Of a stretch of 64,000 nt of DNA, positions 18,058-26,584 are shown one piece after another. Location: contig NZ_FTLX01000008.1 in assembly GCF_900156125.1 (NCBI RefSeq), forward strand, positions 62,001 through 126,000, written 5' to 3'. The first letter of the stretch is position 1. Each line of letters starts with the position of its first letter. Both the position numbers and the translations under genes were made by a program. Below the pieces are notes generated by a model. It was not told the DNA's origin. It did not search any database and was given only the letters and a program-made list of their open reading frames with translations. Origin of the DNA: Domibacillus enclensis (GTDB lineage: Bacteria > Bacillota > Bacilli > Bacillales > Domibacillaceae).

Positions 18058-21000
18058 CTTCTTCCTCCTTCATTATTGCGAGTATTTCTTCGCTCTTTTT
18101 CGGACGGATCATCCGGTAATTATTCTCATTGAGCGTTTCGTCAAATTGGCACACTTGCCGGTAGGAACAAAACGTGCAAGGCGTTTTTTTATTGTAGCGG
18201 TATGGCTCTATGTCCACCTTGCCTGAAACAATGTCATTGCCGGCTTTTGCATACAACCCGCGCACATGATTCCTCATCACCTGAAAGGACGCATCGTCGG
18301 CGGTTTTGGAACGCGCTGACAGCGAGCCGTCTTTTTTATAGCCGGCTGGAATCACAAGAGAATCCCCGGTCTCAAGCTGTTCATCCATTAACTGAATCGC
18401 TTCATCTTCTCCGAGAACAAGTCCCTTCATGCGGAAGCTTTTGAACAGCTCTTTGTCAATTTCTTCTGTTGTTAAAAATTTCTTTGTATTTAAAAATGGG
18501 TTATGCATGTGAAAGTACAGGACGCCGCCGGGCCGTGCTTCAGAGCCGGTCAGCTTTTTCGCGTTTGCCACGACAATATCAAGGTAGGTCAGCATTTGCA
18601 TCGCAAATCCGTAGTACATTTCTGTCATATCCACATCACGGCTGCTTGACTTATAGTCAATTACTCGCAAATACGTATCATCGGCTCCTTTTGCCTGATC
18701 AACACGGTCAATACGGCCGGCAAGCGACATGCGCGCCCCATTTTTCAATTGAAAAACGAGCGGCGGCAGCTCTGAACGGGGACCGAAAGCCAGTTCAATT
18801 CCAAGCGGTGAAAATCCGCTCACTTTCGCTTGATCACTTAAAACAGCAGATGCCCGCGCAATAATTTGCTCAAGTTTGCTTTGAATATAAAGATGGCGGT
18901 TTGAGCTCATTAAAATTCGATTTTGCAGCTTCGGTGCCAGCTCTTCTACAGCTGTTTTAGCAAAAACCCGGCATTGCTCTGGTGAAAGCTCCGGCCAGTT
19001 TAATCCCCTTTTTTCCACTTCTTCTGCAATCCATTTTAAAGCGCCGTGGAACAGGTCACCGATGTCCGGTGCTTCAAGCCGGTATACAAGACGGTCGCGC
19101 AGCTTTAAGCCGTGTCTTGCAAAATGGCTGAACGCACAGGAATGAAAGGTTTCCATTCTTGAAACGCTGGCAATCATATCTGTTCCGTACAGTCCGAGAC
19201 TTGTCTCATCCTTGAGCGGCTCGGCTTTGTTCTCATAGAGGAGACTGTCCAGAACAAAGCCGGCTTTGTCACGGCTTTGTTCCATATAAATCGTGTAAAC
19301 ATCCCACCAGAACGGGAACACCGGATAGCCGCGCTTTTTTAATTGAAGCTGTGAGGTCAAGTACGAAAGAGTAGGCTCCGGATGGCATATGTACGTCATT
19401 TGCTCCTCCGGCGGCAAATCAGCAGGATCGTTGGCGATGATCATCTCGTCCACCTGATCAAACCATTCCCTCACTCTTTTCAAGTAAGGGGATGGCTGAA
19501 GAGACTTCCCTTCTATATCTGCAATCGGCCATGATACATATAAACGGCTGGATGGAACGGTGAACGCCCGGTACGCGACGAATTCCTCATCAAGCAGCTT
19601 TGTTTTGCTGCCCGGCGCCACCTTCATACCGGAGCTGATCAAGGCCTCTCTTTCTTCGTCATCCAAAATTCCGTCATCTGCCGGTCTGGAGGGAAAAACA
19701 CCGTCATTCATCCCAATAATGAATGCTGTATGAATATCCGAAAGCCTCGATTTATCCGGATTTGCGATAATGACCTGGTCAGCAGCCGGCGGAACAAGTG
19801 AAAATTCCAACGCTTCCAGACCGGCATCAAGCACAGCAGCAAATTTTTTTGCATCCATCTGCTCATCGCCCGCAACTTCTGCGAATTCATCAAGCATGCC
19901 AATAACGCCATCCCACGCTTGATTATGCTGGGCAGCTTCTGTTAAATCTCCACGTTCTTCCGCTTCTAAAGACAGCTGCTCCATTTTCCCCGGTATATCA
20001 AGCTCTTCTATAAACTGATACAGAGCACGGCAGCAATCCATTGCATTTTTCGCGCGCTTCAGCCGCTTTTCCATCCTGAACAGCGGCGCAGATACGAGGT
20101 CTCTTCCCTCATTTAATTGCTGTTCAAATAAGCGTTCTTCATCGGTTTGCGCGACAGAAGTGAATTCCAGTCCCATGTATCGGCGGTATGTCCACCGCTC
20201 TCCATTGGTCCACCGCTCTCCATATATCCCATGAGCCAGTACGTAGTTTTCCAGCAAATCCATTTTTCTTCGGATTTGGCTGCGTGGCTCGTCAAATGAA
20301 AAAAGCAGATCGGTTTTAATCGCCCGAAAAATGGCTTCATACCGCCATCTGCCACTGACCACTTCAAGAGAAGAGCGGATCAGCTCTATCAGCGGGTGGT
20401 TAAGCATCGGTGTTTTTTGATCAATAAAAAATGGAATGCTGTAGTCATCAAAAACCGTTTCAATAATGGACCTGTACTGTTCACCATTTCTTACCAGCAA
20501 GGCGATTTGTTTATAGCGCAGCTGCTTCGTCCGGGATAGCTTTCGAATTTCCCGAGCGGCGGCTTCAACTTCTGCCCGGCGTCCGGCTGCCTGCCATATA
20601 ATGAGCCCGTCACTTTCTTTCTTCCGCTTGGCCGGCCGTTTTTCAAAGTGCCTTTCAAGGTGAACAAGGGATGATGACTGCTGACGTTTATGCTCGTTTA
20701 GATGAAGATCGTCTTTTATGTCGACCGCTTCCCCGGCAGCCAGTTCATACAGCTCATAATAAGAACGGCCTGTCATTCGAAATAAATCGGTTTCAGCCGG
20801 CTGCTCGTGGCGGTAGGAGCGGTCCGTCGTCAGTGCGATGTTCACTGTTTTAGCTGTATTTAAAAGCACACGAATCACTTCATATTCCTGAGGAGTAAAG
20901 CTATGGAAGCCGTCAATGTAAATATCTGCTTCCTGGATGTAGGCGGATTTGCCGGCCATTTCAGCCAGCAGCCGCATGTAGTCTTCTGTGTCGGTGTATT

Positions 21001-21514
21001 TTCCGGCTAACGCGATCTCATAAGAGGAATAGATTTTTTGCAGATCCTGCAGCTTGTCTGCAAGGGCGGCCGGGACATGCTTTTTATATTCATTCATTTC
21101 ATCCGGCGTCACCAGGTGCTGCCGAAATTCTGTCAGCATTTGCTCGACAGTGCTGACAAAGCCGGTTTTATCTGTTGCTTTTGTAAAAACGGATAATTCG
21201 TGACGCTGCTGCTCAATAATACTGCGGATTAAAATATTCCGGCCCGCCGGCGTGATATACTGTCTGCTCATTCCGCCTTCTTCTTGTAGCACCCGCCACG
21301 CAAGTCTTGTAAAGCTGTATACTTGAGCGCGTATTATACCGCCCAGTGATTGATCCGAAGCCAGCCGGTACTCAGATAAAAAGGACATTTGCTCTGGAAC
21401 AATATAAATTATCGGTTTTCCATTCGGCTGCTCGGCAAGCTTCTGTTTGATTTCATTGATAATATGTTCTGTTTTGCCCGAACCGGAGCGTCCGGTTATC
21501 AATTGCAGTGCCAT
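18044..21514 (-). CDS. addB: AddB, helicase-nuclease subunit B
   Basis: Partner of AddA, 1156 residues. It has an N-terminal Walker A (TGRSGSGKT, residue 7 onward), a helicase-like fold that recognises Chi, and a C-terminal nuclease with LRVIDYKSSSRD. The cysteines of the [4Fe-4S] staple are present: one in FHSCAFSHFARHG and three in CTFCSYRQVC near the C-terminus. The open frame extends 28 codons upstream; ATG 21514 follows AGGGGGG and starts at the nucleotide-binding motif. First gene of the addBA operon. Confidence 0.97.
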   Translation of the reverse strand: MALQLITGRSGSGKTEHIINEIKQKLAEQPNGKPIIYIVPEQMSFLSEYRLASDQSLGGIIRAQVYSFTRLAWRVLQEEGGMSRQYITPAGRNILIRSIIEQQRHELSVFTKATDKTGFVSTVEQMLTEFRQHLVTPDEMNEYKKHVPAALADKLQDLQKIYSSYEIALAGKYTDTEDYMRLLAEMAGKSAYIQEADIYIDGFHSFTPQEYEVIRVLLNTAKTVNIALTTDRSYRHEQPAETDLFRMTGRSYYELYELAAGEAVDIKDDLHLNEHKRQQSSSLVHLERHFEKRPAKRKKESDGLIIWQAAGRRAEVEAAAREIRKLSRTKQLRYKQIALLVRNGEQYRSIIETVFDDYSIPFFIDQKTPMLNHPLIELIRSSLEVVSGRWRYEAIFRAIKTDLLFSFDEPRSQIRRKMDLLENYVLAHGIYGERWTNGERWTYRRYMGLEFTSVAQTDEERLFEQQLNEGRDLVSAPLFRMEKRLKRAKNAMDCCRALYQFIEELDIPGKMEQLSLEAEERGDLTEAAQHNQAWDGVIGMLDEFAEVAGDEQMDAKKFAAVLDAGLEALEFSLVPPAADQVIIANPDKSRLSDIHTAFIIGMNDGVFPSRPADDGILDDEEREALISSGMKVAPGSKTKLLDEEFVAYRAFTVPSSRLYVSWPIADIEGKSLQPSPYLKRVREWFDQVDEMIIANDPADLPPEEQMTYICHPEPTLSYLTSQLQLKKRGYPVFPFWWDVYTIYMEQSRDKAGFVLDSLLYENKAEPLKDETSLGLYGTDMIASVSRMETFHSCAFSHFARHGLKLRDRLVYRLEAPDIGDLFHGALKWIAEEVEKRGLNWPELSPEQCRVFAKTAVEELAPKLQNRILMSSNRHLYIQSKLEQIIARASAVLSDQAKVSGFSPLGIELAFGPRSELPPLVFQLKNGARMSLAGRIDRVDQAKGADDTYLRVIDYKSSSRDVDMTEMYYGFAMQMLTYLDIVVANAKKLTGSEARPGGVLYFHMHNPFLNTKKFLTTEEIDKELFKSFRMKGLVLGEDEAIQLMDEQLETGDSLVIPAGYKKDGSLSARSKTADDASFQVMRNHVRGLYAKAGNDIVSGKVDIEPYRYNKKTPCTFCSYRQVCQFDETLNENNYRMIRPKKSEEILAIMKEEEDEQL

Positions 21515-21535
21515 CCAGATCCCCCCTTTTCCCTT

Positions 21536-21564
21536 ACTATACCAAAGACCATACGTTCGGTCAA
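21536..21564 (-). promoter_or_regulatory. Promoter of addBA with LexA-like spacer sequence
   Basis: On the minus strand TTGACC (21559-21564) and TATAGT (21536-21541) are 17 bp apart. The spacer holds CGAACGTATGGTCT (21546-21559), which matches the LexA (DinR) consensus CGAAC-N4-GTTCG except at two half-site positions. Confidence 0.75.
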
Positions 21565-21570
21565 AGATCA

Positions 21571-21595
21571 AAAAAAACTGCCATTCAGCAGTTTT
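21571..21595 (-). terminator. Terminator of the TVP38-family gene
   Basis: On the minus strand AAAACTGC-tgaatg-GCAGTTTT is followed by further T residues; it begins at the stop codon and ends upstream of the addB promoter. Confidence 0.85.
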
Positions 21596-22164
21596 CACTG
21601 TTCCAGCTTTTTTTCAAGCTGTTTTCCGGCTAGCCATAATAAAGCCATGACCGCGAGAATAATGGCCGTTCTTCCGGGCTGATGAATAAGGGCAAACACA
21701 TCATGCCCGACATAGCTGATTGTAAAAATCATGACCGTCTTGCCGGCCATAACCGCGAATAAATACTGTACAACGCTGATATGAGATAAGCCAGCGACGA
21801 CATTTACAACTGCTGATGGAGTAAATGGGAAACAAAGCAGCAAAAAAACAGGTGCAAAGCCGTGCCGGTCCATCCAGTTCATCATTTTGTCCACTTGTTT
21901 ATTCTTTTGCAGAAACGTGAGTATCTTCTGCTGTCCAAACCTTCTTATTAACAAAAAAACAATAAAAGAGCCCGTTACTGCCCCTCCCCAGGAGATCAAG
22001 AAGCCAAGCCCCAGTCCAAACGCATTCACATTGGCCAGCACAAAGGCGAAAAGAGGCAAAAAAGGCAGAAACGCTTCAAGCAGTGGAAGCAAAAAGCCTG
22101 GAAGCGGTCCAAACGATTCATATTGCTGAAGCCATTCCATAATATGATCTGTTGATACATTCAT
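21595..22164 (-). CDS. TVP38/TMEM64 family membrane protein (YhjE-like)
   Basis: A DedA-superfamily (VTT domain) protein of 189 residues with about five hydrophobic helices. It carries EAFLPFLPLFAFVLANVNAFG near residue 35, the re-entrant F-P-F-T-P motif (LLCFPFTPSAVVN), and GKTVMIF. Members move phospholipids or undecaprenyl phosphate across membranes or affect membrane homeostasis; which of these applies is unknown. The start at 22164 follows AAAGGGAAG; ATG 22182 is also possible. B. subtilis yhjE lies in the same neighbourhood, near comK. Confidence 0.8.
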   Translation of the reverse strand: MNVSTDHIMEWLQQYESFGPLPGFLLPLLEAFLPFLPLFAFVLANVNAFGLGLGFLISWGGAVTGSFIVFLLIRRFGQQKILTFLQKNKQVDKMMNWMDRHGFAPVFLLLCFPFTPSAVVNVVAGLSHISVVQYLFAVMAGKTVMIFTISYVGHDVFALIHQPGRTAIILAVMALLWLAGKQLEKKLEQ

Positions 22165-22213
22165 TTGTGACTTCCCTTTCATTCATCCTTCAAATTTCTT
22201 TACTTCATATCGT

Positions 22214-22780
22214 TTATTCCCTTTTTGGAGGATGAAAAAACGAAATGACATGACCTTTTACGCCGGTTACGTATTGTGCACGGTTTACTTTTTCCTTCAC
22301 GATTGATTCTGTCGGTGCATTCCCTCTTTCATAAAGAGCTTTCGTCAAGTTCACCTGATTGTAAATGGCAAGAGCTGAAACAGGAACGATGACAGACTGA
22401 TAATCACTGAAGGTTATTTTCGTGCGTTTTTTATCAACCTCTTCTAACTCTTTTAAATGGGCGAGTGTAATCCACACACAATTATGTTTTAAGTGCGAAC
22501 TCGTTGGGAATAGATAAGTACCTTTTATTTCATCGATGTTAACTGGAACTTTCCGGTTCGTTCCCAGAATGATTGCCGAAGCGTTTCTTTTTCCATCGTA
22601 TGTATTAAGGTAGCGGATACAGCTTTGCCGAATGATATTTAATGGTCTTTTGGTTACTGTAAATGGTTCGCGGCCCTTTTCGTACACGAGGGTATGCTCC
22701 TCAGATTGAATCGGTTCTAGCAAAAGCGTTTTGCTGTTAATGACGTAATCATTTTTTTCTGAAAACGGTCCGCCTGCCAT
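22214..22780 (-). CDS. comK: ComK, competence transcription factor
   Basis: Master regulator of DNA uptake genes, 188 residues (B. subtilis 192). Family features include the N-terminal YVINSKTLLLEP, SCIRYLNTYDGKRNAS and SSHLKHNCVWITLAH. ComK binds AAAA-N5-TTTT boxes in the minor groove and activates its own gene in B. subtilis. A perfect box lies upstream, and a weak -35 (AGGACA) with -10 TAAGAT fits an activated promoter. The reading frame is intact, so competence may be functional. Confidence 0.93.
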   Translation of the reverse strand: MAGGPFSEKNDYVINSKTLLLEPIQSEEHTLVYEKGREPFTVTKRPLNIIRQSCIRYLNTYDGKRNASAIILGTNRKVPVNIDEIKGTYLFPTSSHLKHNCVWITLAHLKELEEVDKKRTKITFSDYQSVIVPVSALAIYNQVNLTKALYERGNAPTESIVKEKVNRAQYVTGVKGHVISFFHPPKRE

Positions 22781-22861
22781 AGGATTGCTTCACCCATTTC
22801 TTAATAGTGGATTTACTTCATTATCTTACCATTTAGTCGTCATTTTGTCCTATTTTATTCA

Positions 22862-22874
22862 AAAAGATAGTTTT
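22862..22874. promoter_or_regulatory. ComK AT-box between comK and yhzC
   Basis: AAAA-GATAG-TTTT is a perfect ComK half-site. It lies about 10 bp upstream of the weak comK -35 (TGTCCT on plus, 22846-22851). Neighbouring A/T runs (22877-22892) could provide a degenerate second box. Confidence 0.6.
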
Positions 22875-22895
22875 CGAAAAATTTAAAAATTTCTG

Positions 22896-22924
22896 TTGAT
22901 TAGTTGTTTGAAATCCCATATAAT
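22896..22924 (+). promoter_or_regulatory. Promoter of yhzC
   Basis: TTGATT (22896-22901) and a perfect TATAAT (22919-22924) with a 17-bp spacer, 29 bp before the start codon. Confidence 0.7.
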
Positions 22925-22952
22925 AAAAAAAAGGTATCCGAGGTGATTAAAA

Positions 22953-23186
22953 ATGGAAAACAATAATTATTTTGCCGAGATGATGAAGTCCCCGATGCCC
23001 CGTGAAACAGAAAAAACAGTAATGAGTGAGTTTATCGACAGCTTCCTTAGCGATATTTTATACAAAAAAGAAAAAGCAGCCTTGATGGAAAAGATTGATC
23101 TGTCACTTGACCAAGGCGACCGTACCGCTTTTCTTGCTTTATCTGATGAATTAAACCGTTTGGAGAAGGTCTATCACACATCATGA
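22953..23186 (+). CDS. yhzC: IDEAL-domain protein (YhzC-like)
   Basis: A 77-residue protein ending in an IDEAL domain: the ALMEKIDLSLDQGDRTAFLALSDELNRL helix pair is typical. The N-terminal FAEMMKS segment and an amphipathic helix precede it. IDEAL domains in Bacilli occur alone or with UPF0302 and bind partner proteins; in ComK-related proteins they bind MecA. The gene is divergent from comK, as yhzC is in B. subtilis, where the length is also 77. Function is unknown. GAGGTGAT precedes the ATG. Confidence 0.8.
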   Translation: MENNNYFAEMMKSPMPRETEKTVMSEFIDSFLSDILYKKEKAALMEKIDLSLDQGDRTAFLALSDELNRLEKVYHTS

Positions 23187-23240
23187 GAATTCCTTCTAAC
23201 TGATTCCCCAAACGATGAAACCCCCTATTCACTTAATTTT

Positions 23241-23277
23241 AAAAAAGCCCCGTATCTAGTAGATACGGGCGCTTTTT
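23241..23277 (+). terminator. Terminator of yhzC
   Basis: Stem CCCGTATCT-AGT-AGATACGGG (23249-23269) flanked by A and T runs, followed by GCTTTTT. Confidence 0.85.
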
Positions 23278-23339
23278 GAGCGCATAATTCCCCTTTATTG
23301 AACCTATTTTCCCAGATCCATTACATATATCAAGCAGTT

Positions 23340-23382
23340 CCTGACGAGGGCAAGCCTTTCTTAACGCTCTGCCCTCGTCAGG
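23340..23382. terminator. Strong hairpin downstream of lcfB
   Basis: Perfect 13-bp stem CCTGACGAGGGCA (23340-23352 with 23370-23382) and a 17-base loop. There is no T run on the minus strand, so its role as the lcfB terminator is uncertain; it may stabilise the mRNA end. Confidence 0.55.
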
Positions 23383-23394
23383 TTATTTTGATTT

Positions 23395-24948
23395 TCAAGA
23401 GTTGTTTAAAAGTTGTTCTTTTAACGATCGTCTTAAAATTTTCCCTGTTGTATTTTTAGGCAATTCCTTCAAAAATTCAACAGATGCTGGAACCTTATAG
23501 GAAACAAGTCTTTCTTTGCAATAACGAAGCACGTCTTCTTTCGTTAAGGATTCTCCTTTTTGAACAACAAAGGCAAGAACGGCTTCTCCGTAATCAGGAT
23601 CTGGAGCACCGAGGACAGCTGCTTCAATGATGTCATCATGCTCATACAGCACTTCCTCCACTTCGCGCGGATACACATTGTAGCCGCCCACAATGATCAA
23701 ATCTTTTTTACGATCAACAATATAAAAGTACCCATCTTCATCCTGTCTGGCAAGATCTCCTGTGTAAAGCCAGCCGTCCCGAATCGCGGCAGCTGTTTCT
23801 TCCGGCATTTTATAATAACCTTTCATGACATTTGGTCCTCGAACAATAAGCTCACCTACCTGGCCGGTTTGAACGGCATCTCCTGCCTCGTCCACAATTC
23901 TGTTTTCCACATTGGAAATCGAACAGCCGATTGAGCCGGCCTTTCGCGGTTTATCGAGTGGATTAAAAGCTGTAACCGGACTTGCTTCGGACAAACCGTA
24001 TCCTTCTGAAATCTGTACATTACATTTCTTTTCAAACTGTTCTAATAGAGAAACCGGCATGGAAGCGCCGCCTGAAATGCAAAGACGGACTGTCGAAAAA
24101 TCAGCAGGGTCTGACTCCGGCAGTTGAAGCAAAAAGTTATACATTGTCGGAACGCCGGCAAAAATCGTCGCTTTTTTTTCTTTAGCCGCCTTAAATACCT
24201 CTTTCGGACTAAAAGCCGGCAATATAACCATCTCCGCTCCGCGAACAATGGGTGCATTTAAAGCCACGGTCAAACAGAAAACGTGAAACATTGGCAGCAC
24301 CGTGATCATTCTGTCGGTACTTGAAATAGCCAAATAATCAGCAATGTCTCGTGCATTGGAAAAAATATTTTTATGTGTGAGCATCGCTCCTTTCGGCTTG
24401 CCTGTTGTGCCGGATGTGTACAAGATAACCGCTGTGTCTTCTTCATGAAGATCAGGGGCTGTAAATGGCTGAGGAAAGCCCACCATCTTGGAGAACGCTT
24501 TCATTTTTGTGTGAGGTGTTTCCTCAATCGGATGGTATGAGGCAGCACGTTCATCTCCCGATTCACATACAATATAATGAGCAAGAAGCGGCAGGTGCTC
24601 CTGGATGCTTTCGGCAAGGGGTACGAGCAAATCGAGCAGCACAACGGCTTTTACGTCTCCATTTTTTAATATATACGTGATTTCATTCGGTGTATAAACA
24701 GGGTTGACCGGGATCACGGTAATGCCAGCACGCATCGCTCCATATAAAGCGACAATAAAATGAGGAGAATTGCCCAAAAGAAGCGCGATATGATCTCCCT
24801 TCTGCAAGCCGAGCGACTGCAATGAAGCAGCAAAACGGGTAACGGATTCATTTAGTTCCCCATATGTAGCAGACGTTTCCAAAAAGGTATAAGCCGTTTT
24901 TTCTGCATATTCGATGGCGGTTTGCTCTAAAGCAAGTGATGCATTCAT
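23395..24948 (-). CDS. lcfB: Long-chain acyl-CoA ligase (LcfB/YhfL-like)
   Basis: AMP-forming fatty acid-CoA ligase of 517 residues that activates fatty acids for beta-oxidation or lipid synthesis. Motifs: P-loop YTSGTTGKPKGAMLTH (about residue 175), GYGLSEASP (A5), YTGDLARQDEDGY (A7), and the C-terminal lysine in PKNTTGKILRR. B. subtilis lcfB (yhfL) lies near yhfI and is under FadR control; a FadR-like palindrome is present here as well. ATG 24948 has AAGGGG at better spacing than the ATG three codons upstream. Confidence 0.9.
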   Translation of the reverse strand: MNASLALEQTAIEYAEKTAYTFLETSATYGELNESVTRFAASLQSLGLQKGDHIALLLGNSPHFIVALYGAMRAGITVIPVNPVYTPNEITYILKNGDVKAVVLLDLLVPLAESIQEHLPLLAHYIVCESGDERAASYHPIEETPHTKMKAFSKMVGFPQPFTAPDLHEEDTAVILYTSGTTGKPKGAMLTHKNIFSNARDIADYLAISSTDRMITVLPMFHVFCLTVALNAPIVRGAEMVILPAFSPKEVFKAAKEKKATIFAGVPTMYNFLLQLPESDPADFSTVRLCISGGASMPVSLLEQFEKKCNVQISEGYGLSEASPVTAFNPLDKPRKAGSIGCSISNVENRIVDEAGDAVQTGQVGELIVRGPNVMKGYYKMPEETAAAIRDGWLYTGDLARQDEDGYFYIVDRKKDLIIVGGYNVYPREVEEVLYEHDDIIEAAVLGAPDPDYGEAVLAFVVQKGESLTKEDVLRYCKERLVSYKVPASVEFLKELPKNTTGKILRRSLKEQLLNNS

Positions 24949-24971
24949 TGTTCCCATCCCCTTTTCAATAA

Positions 24972-24985
24972 TGAATAACCATTCA
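24972..24985. promoter_or_regulatory. FadR-like operator of lcfB
   Basis: Palindrome TGAAT-AACC-ATTCA. Read on the minus strand with its flanks it fits the B. subtilis FadR (YsiA) consensus TGAATGANTANTCATTCA at most positions. It lies between the -10 element and the ribosome site, a position suited to repression. Confidence 0.75.
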
Positions 24986-24999
24986 TTTTATTCTTTTTC

Positions 25000-25028
25000 A
25001 TTATACAAGAGATGAAAAAAAGCCGCAA
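25000..25028 (-). promoter_or_regulatory. Promoter of lcfB
   Basis: On the minus strand TTGCGG (25023-25028) and perfect TATAAT (25000-25005) are 17 bp apart. The -35 overlaps the yhfI terminator stem. Confidence 0.55.
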
Positions 25029-25038
25029 CCAGCGGCTT
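25015..25038 (-). terminator. Terminator of yhfI
   Basis: On the minus strand AGCCGC-tggtt-GCGGCT is followed by seven T, directly at the yhfI stop codon. Confidence 0.8.
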
Positions 25039-25771
25039 AAAATCCGATTTCCATATTTTCCTTCGCAATCAAGACCGTACCGCTGAATTGTTCAGCTGCC
25101 TGCACTGCCAGCTGCTCTATTTCGCCAAAATGAGGCAGATGGGTCAGAACCAGTGTTTTCACCTCTGCTTTTTTGGCAAGAAGGCCGGCCTGCTCGGCGG
25201 TCATATGCCCGGCAGCTGTGGCATCCATTCCTTTATAAAAGTTACTTTCTGCAAGCAGAATGTCAGCTCCTTTTGCAAATGAGCTTAATTCTTCCTTATA
25301 GGCGGTATCAGCTGTATACACGATTGAATCTCCCCCTCCTTGTATTTTCATTGCGTAACAAGGGGCTGGATGATCGGTTTTAAAAAAAGAAATCGTGAGC
25401 GGACCGATCTGAAGATTTTCCGCCGGATTGTAGGCAATTCCTTTCGTGATGTGCTTATAGGAAAGCGCCTTAAATCCTTCTGCTTCCGTATGTCCATAAA
25501 TGGGCAGCGGGTCTTTCCTTGTTTTATCGGTAAAAGAGTCAATCAGCAGTGCGTGCTGAAGGACGCCAATATCTGCAATATGATCCGCGTGATAGTGGGA
25601 AACAATCACCGCATCAAGCTCGGCAGGCTTCAAATGGTTTTGCAGCTTGGACAGGACAGCACTTCCACAGTCTACGAGCAGCTTAAATCCCTCGTGTTCG
25701 ATTAGATAGCCGCTACTTGCTTCATTGGCTTTCGGAAATCCGTCCCAGCAGCCCAGTATCGTAACATTCAT
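25037..25771 (-). CDS. yhfI: YhfI, metallo-beta-lactamase-fold hydrolase
   Basis: MBL-fold protein of 244 residues resembling RNase Z-type and cyclic-nucleotide phosphodiesterase relatives. The metal ligands are in SHYHADH (HxHxDH), a later DHPAPCYAM, YTADTAY, and the final HLPHFG. No signal peptide, so it is cytosolic. The substrate is unknown. In B. subtilis yhfI is adjacent to yhfH and lies close to lcfB; the same set is here. Confidence 0.87.
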   Translation of the reverse strand: MNVTILGCWDGFPKANEASSGYLIEHEGFKLLVDCGSAVLSKLQNHLKPAELDAVIVSHYHADHIADIGVLQHALLIDSFTDKTRKDPLPIYGHTEAEGFKALSYKHITKGIAYNPAENLQIGPLTISFFKTDHPAPCYAMKIQGGGDSIVYTADTAYKEELSSFAKGADILLAESNFYKGMDATAAGHMTAEQAGLLAKKAEVKTLVLTHLPHFGEIEQLAVQAAEQFSGTVLIAKENMEIGF

Positions 25772-25846
25772 TATGTATACTTCCTTTCTTTTTCATCTAT
25801 TGTATTCCCTTATTCCGAAAAAATAAAATAAATTTTCAGAATACGG

Positions 25847-25875
25847 TTGACTCGCTCACTCTGTTATAATACAAT
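25847..25875 (+). promoter_or_regulatory. Promoter of yhfH
   Basis: TTGACT (25847-25852) and TACAAT (25870-25875), 17-bp spacer, 44 bp before the yhfH start. Confidence 0.65.
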
Positions 25876-25919
25876 ACATATAATAAATCAAACAGTTATA
25901 TAACAAAGGAGAGAATAAT

Positions 25920-26051
25920 ATGCTTACAAATATCGTTGAATTTTTCAAAAACCTTCCGGCTAAACAATGTGCGAGCTGTGGAACACATTTAGAAGAGCAG
26001 CATGACTGCTACAGCAATACGTGCACAACTTGTGCGTCGAAGGATCTGTAA
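25920..26051 (+). CDS. yhfH: YhfH family small zinc-ribbon protein, 43 aa
   Basis: Tiny protein beginning MLTNIVEFFKNLPAKQCASC and holding four cysteines as two CxxC-type pairs (CASC and CTTC) plus an extra Cys in HDCY. This is the YhfH family pattern and suggests one bound zinc. AAAGGAGAG precedes the ATG and a strong terminator follows. B. subtilis yhfH is beside yhfI, as here. Role unknown. Confidence 0.85.
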   Translation: MLTNIVEFFKNLPAKQCASCGTHLEEQHDCYSNTCTTCASKDL

Positions 26052-26075
26052 AAAGCGAAGATGTCCAATTCCAAC

Positions 26076-26114
26076 AAAGCCCCCACCGGCGACGCCTTGT
26101 CCGGTGGGGGCTTT
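26076..26114. terminator. Terminator between yhfH and the YtkA-like gene
   Basis: Perfect 14-bp stem AAAGCCCCCACCGG (26076-26089 with 26101-26114) with an 11-base loop, between convergent genes. Confidence 0.92.
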
Positions 26115-26128
26115 CTATTTGATCTGTG

Positions 26129-26581
26129 TTAATGATCCATTCCTTCCATATCATGATTCATTTCCTGCTTTTCTGATTCGGCTGGAATAACTGCATTTCC
26201 GACGGCAATCGATGATTTCGGCATCGTATGCATGCTCCGCGCAGTCACATGAACCTGAATCGTATAAACTGCTTCTTCACCAAAGGTCTTTTTCATCGTA
26301 TACACACCATCTCCTTCAGAAGCAGCCTCGATCATTTCACTTTCTTCTTTTGAGCCTTCCTTCCACACTTCATACTTTACTTCATCTGCGTCATCCACCG
26401 GTGTTCCATCCTGCGTAATGGTCGTTGAAATAAGCACTTCCTCATTGACATCTACTTGATCAGGGACAGAGATCTCCGCCTGAACCGGTGTCGGTACTTT
26501 CTTTGCCGTTTCCTTTTGGCTGCAGGCAGCAAGCAGTGCGCCGGCTAGCAGCAGGATGAACCAAATGCTTTGTTTTCTCAT
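26129..26581 (-). CDS. YtkA/FixH-like lipoprotein
   Basis: Exported 150-residue lipoprotein: signal peptide with lipobox LLAAC (Cys20), then one immunoglobulin-like YtkA domain (about 35-130) with YEVWKEGSKEE and VYTMKKTF. The segment ARSMHTMPKS and the C-terminal NHDMEGMDH are rich in His and Met, which could bind copper or other metal. YtkA/FixH domains often accompany copper handling or oxidase assembly genes. It starts three bases after the histidine kinase stop and is the last gene of a four-gene operon, so it may be the output or sensor partner of that system. Confidence 0.8.
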   Translation of the reverse strand: MRKQSIWFILLLAGALLAACSQKETAKKVPTPVQAEISVPDQVDVNEEVLISTTITQDGTPVDDADEVKYEVWKEGSKEESEMIEAASEGDGVYTMKKTFGEEAVYTIQVHVTARSMHTMPKSSIAVGNAVIPAESEKQEMNHDMEGMDH

Positions 26582-26584
26582 TTC

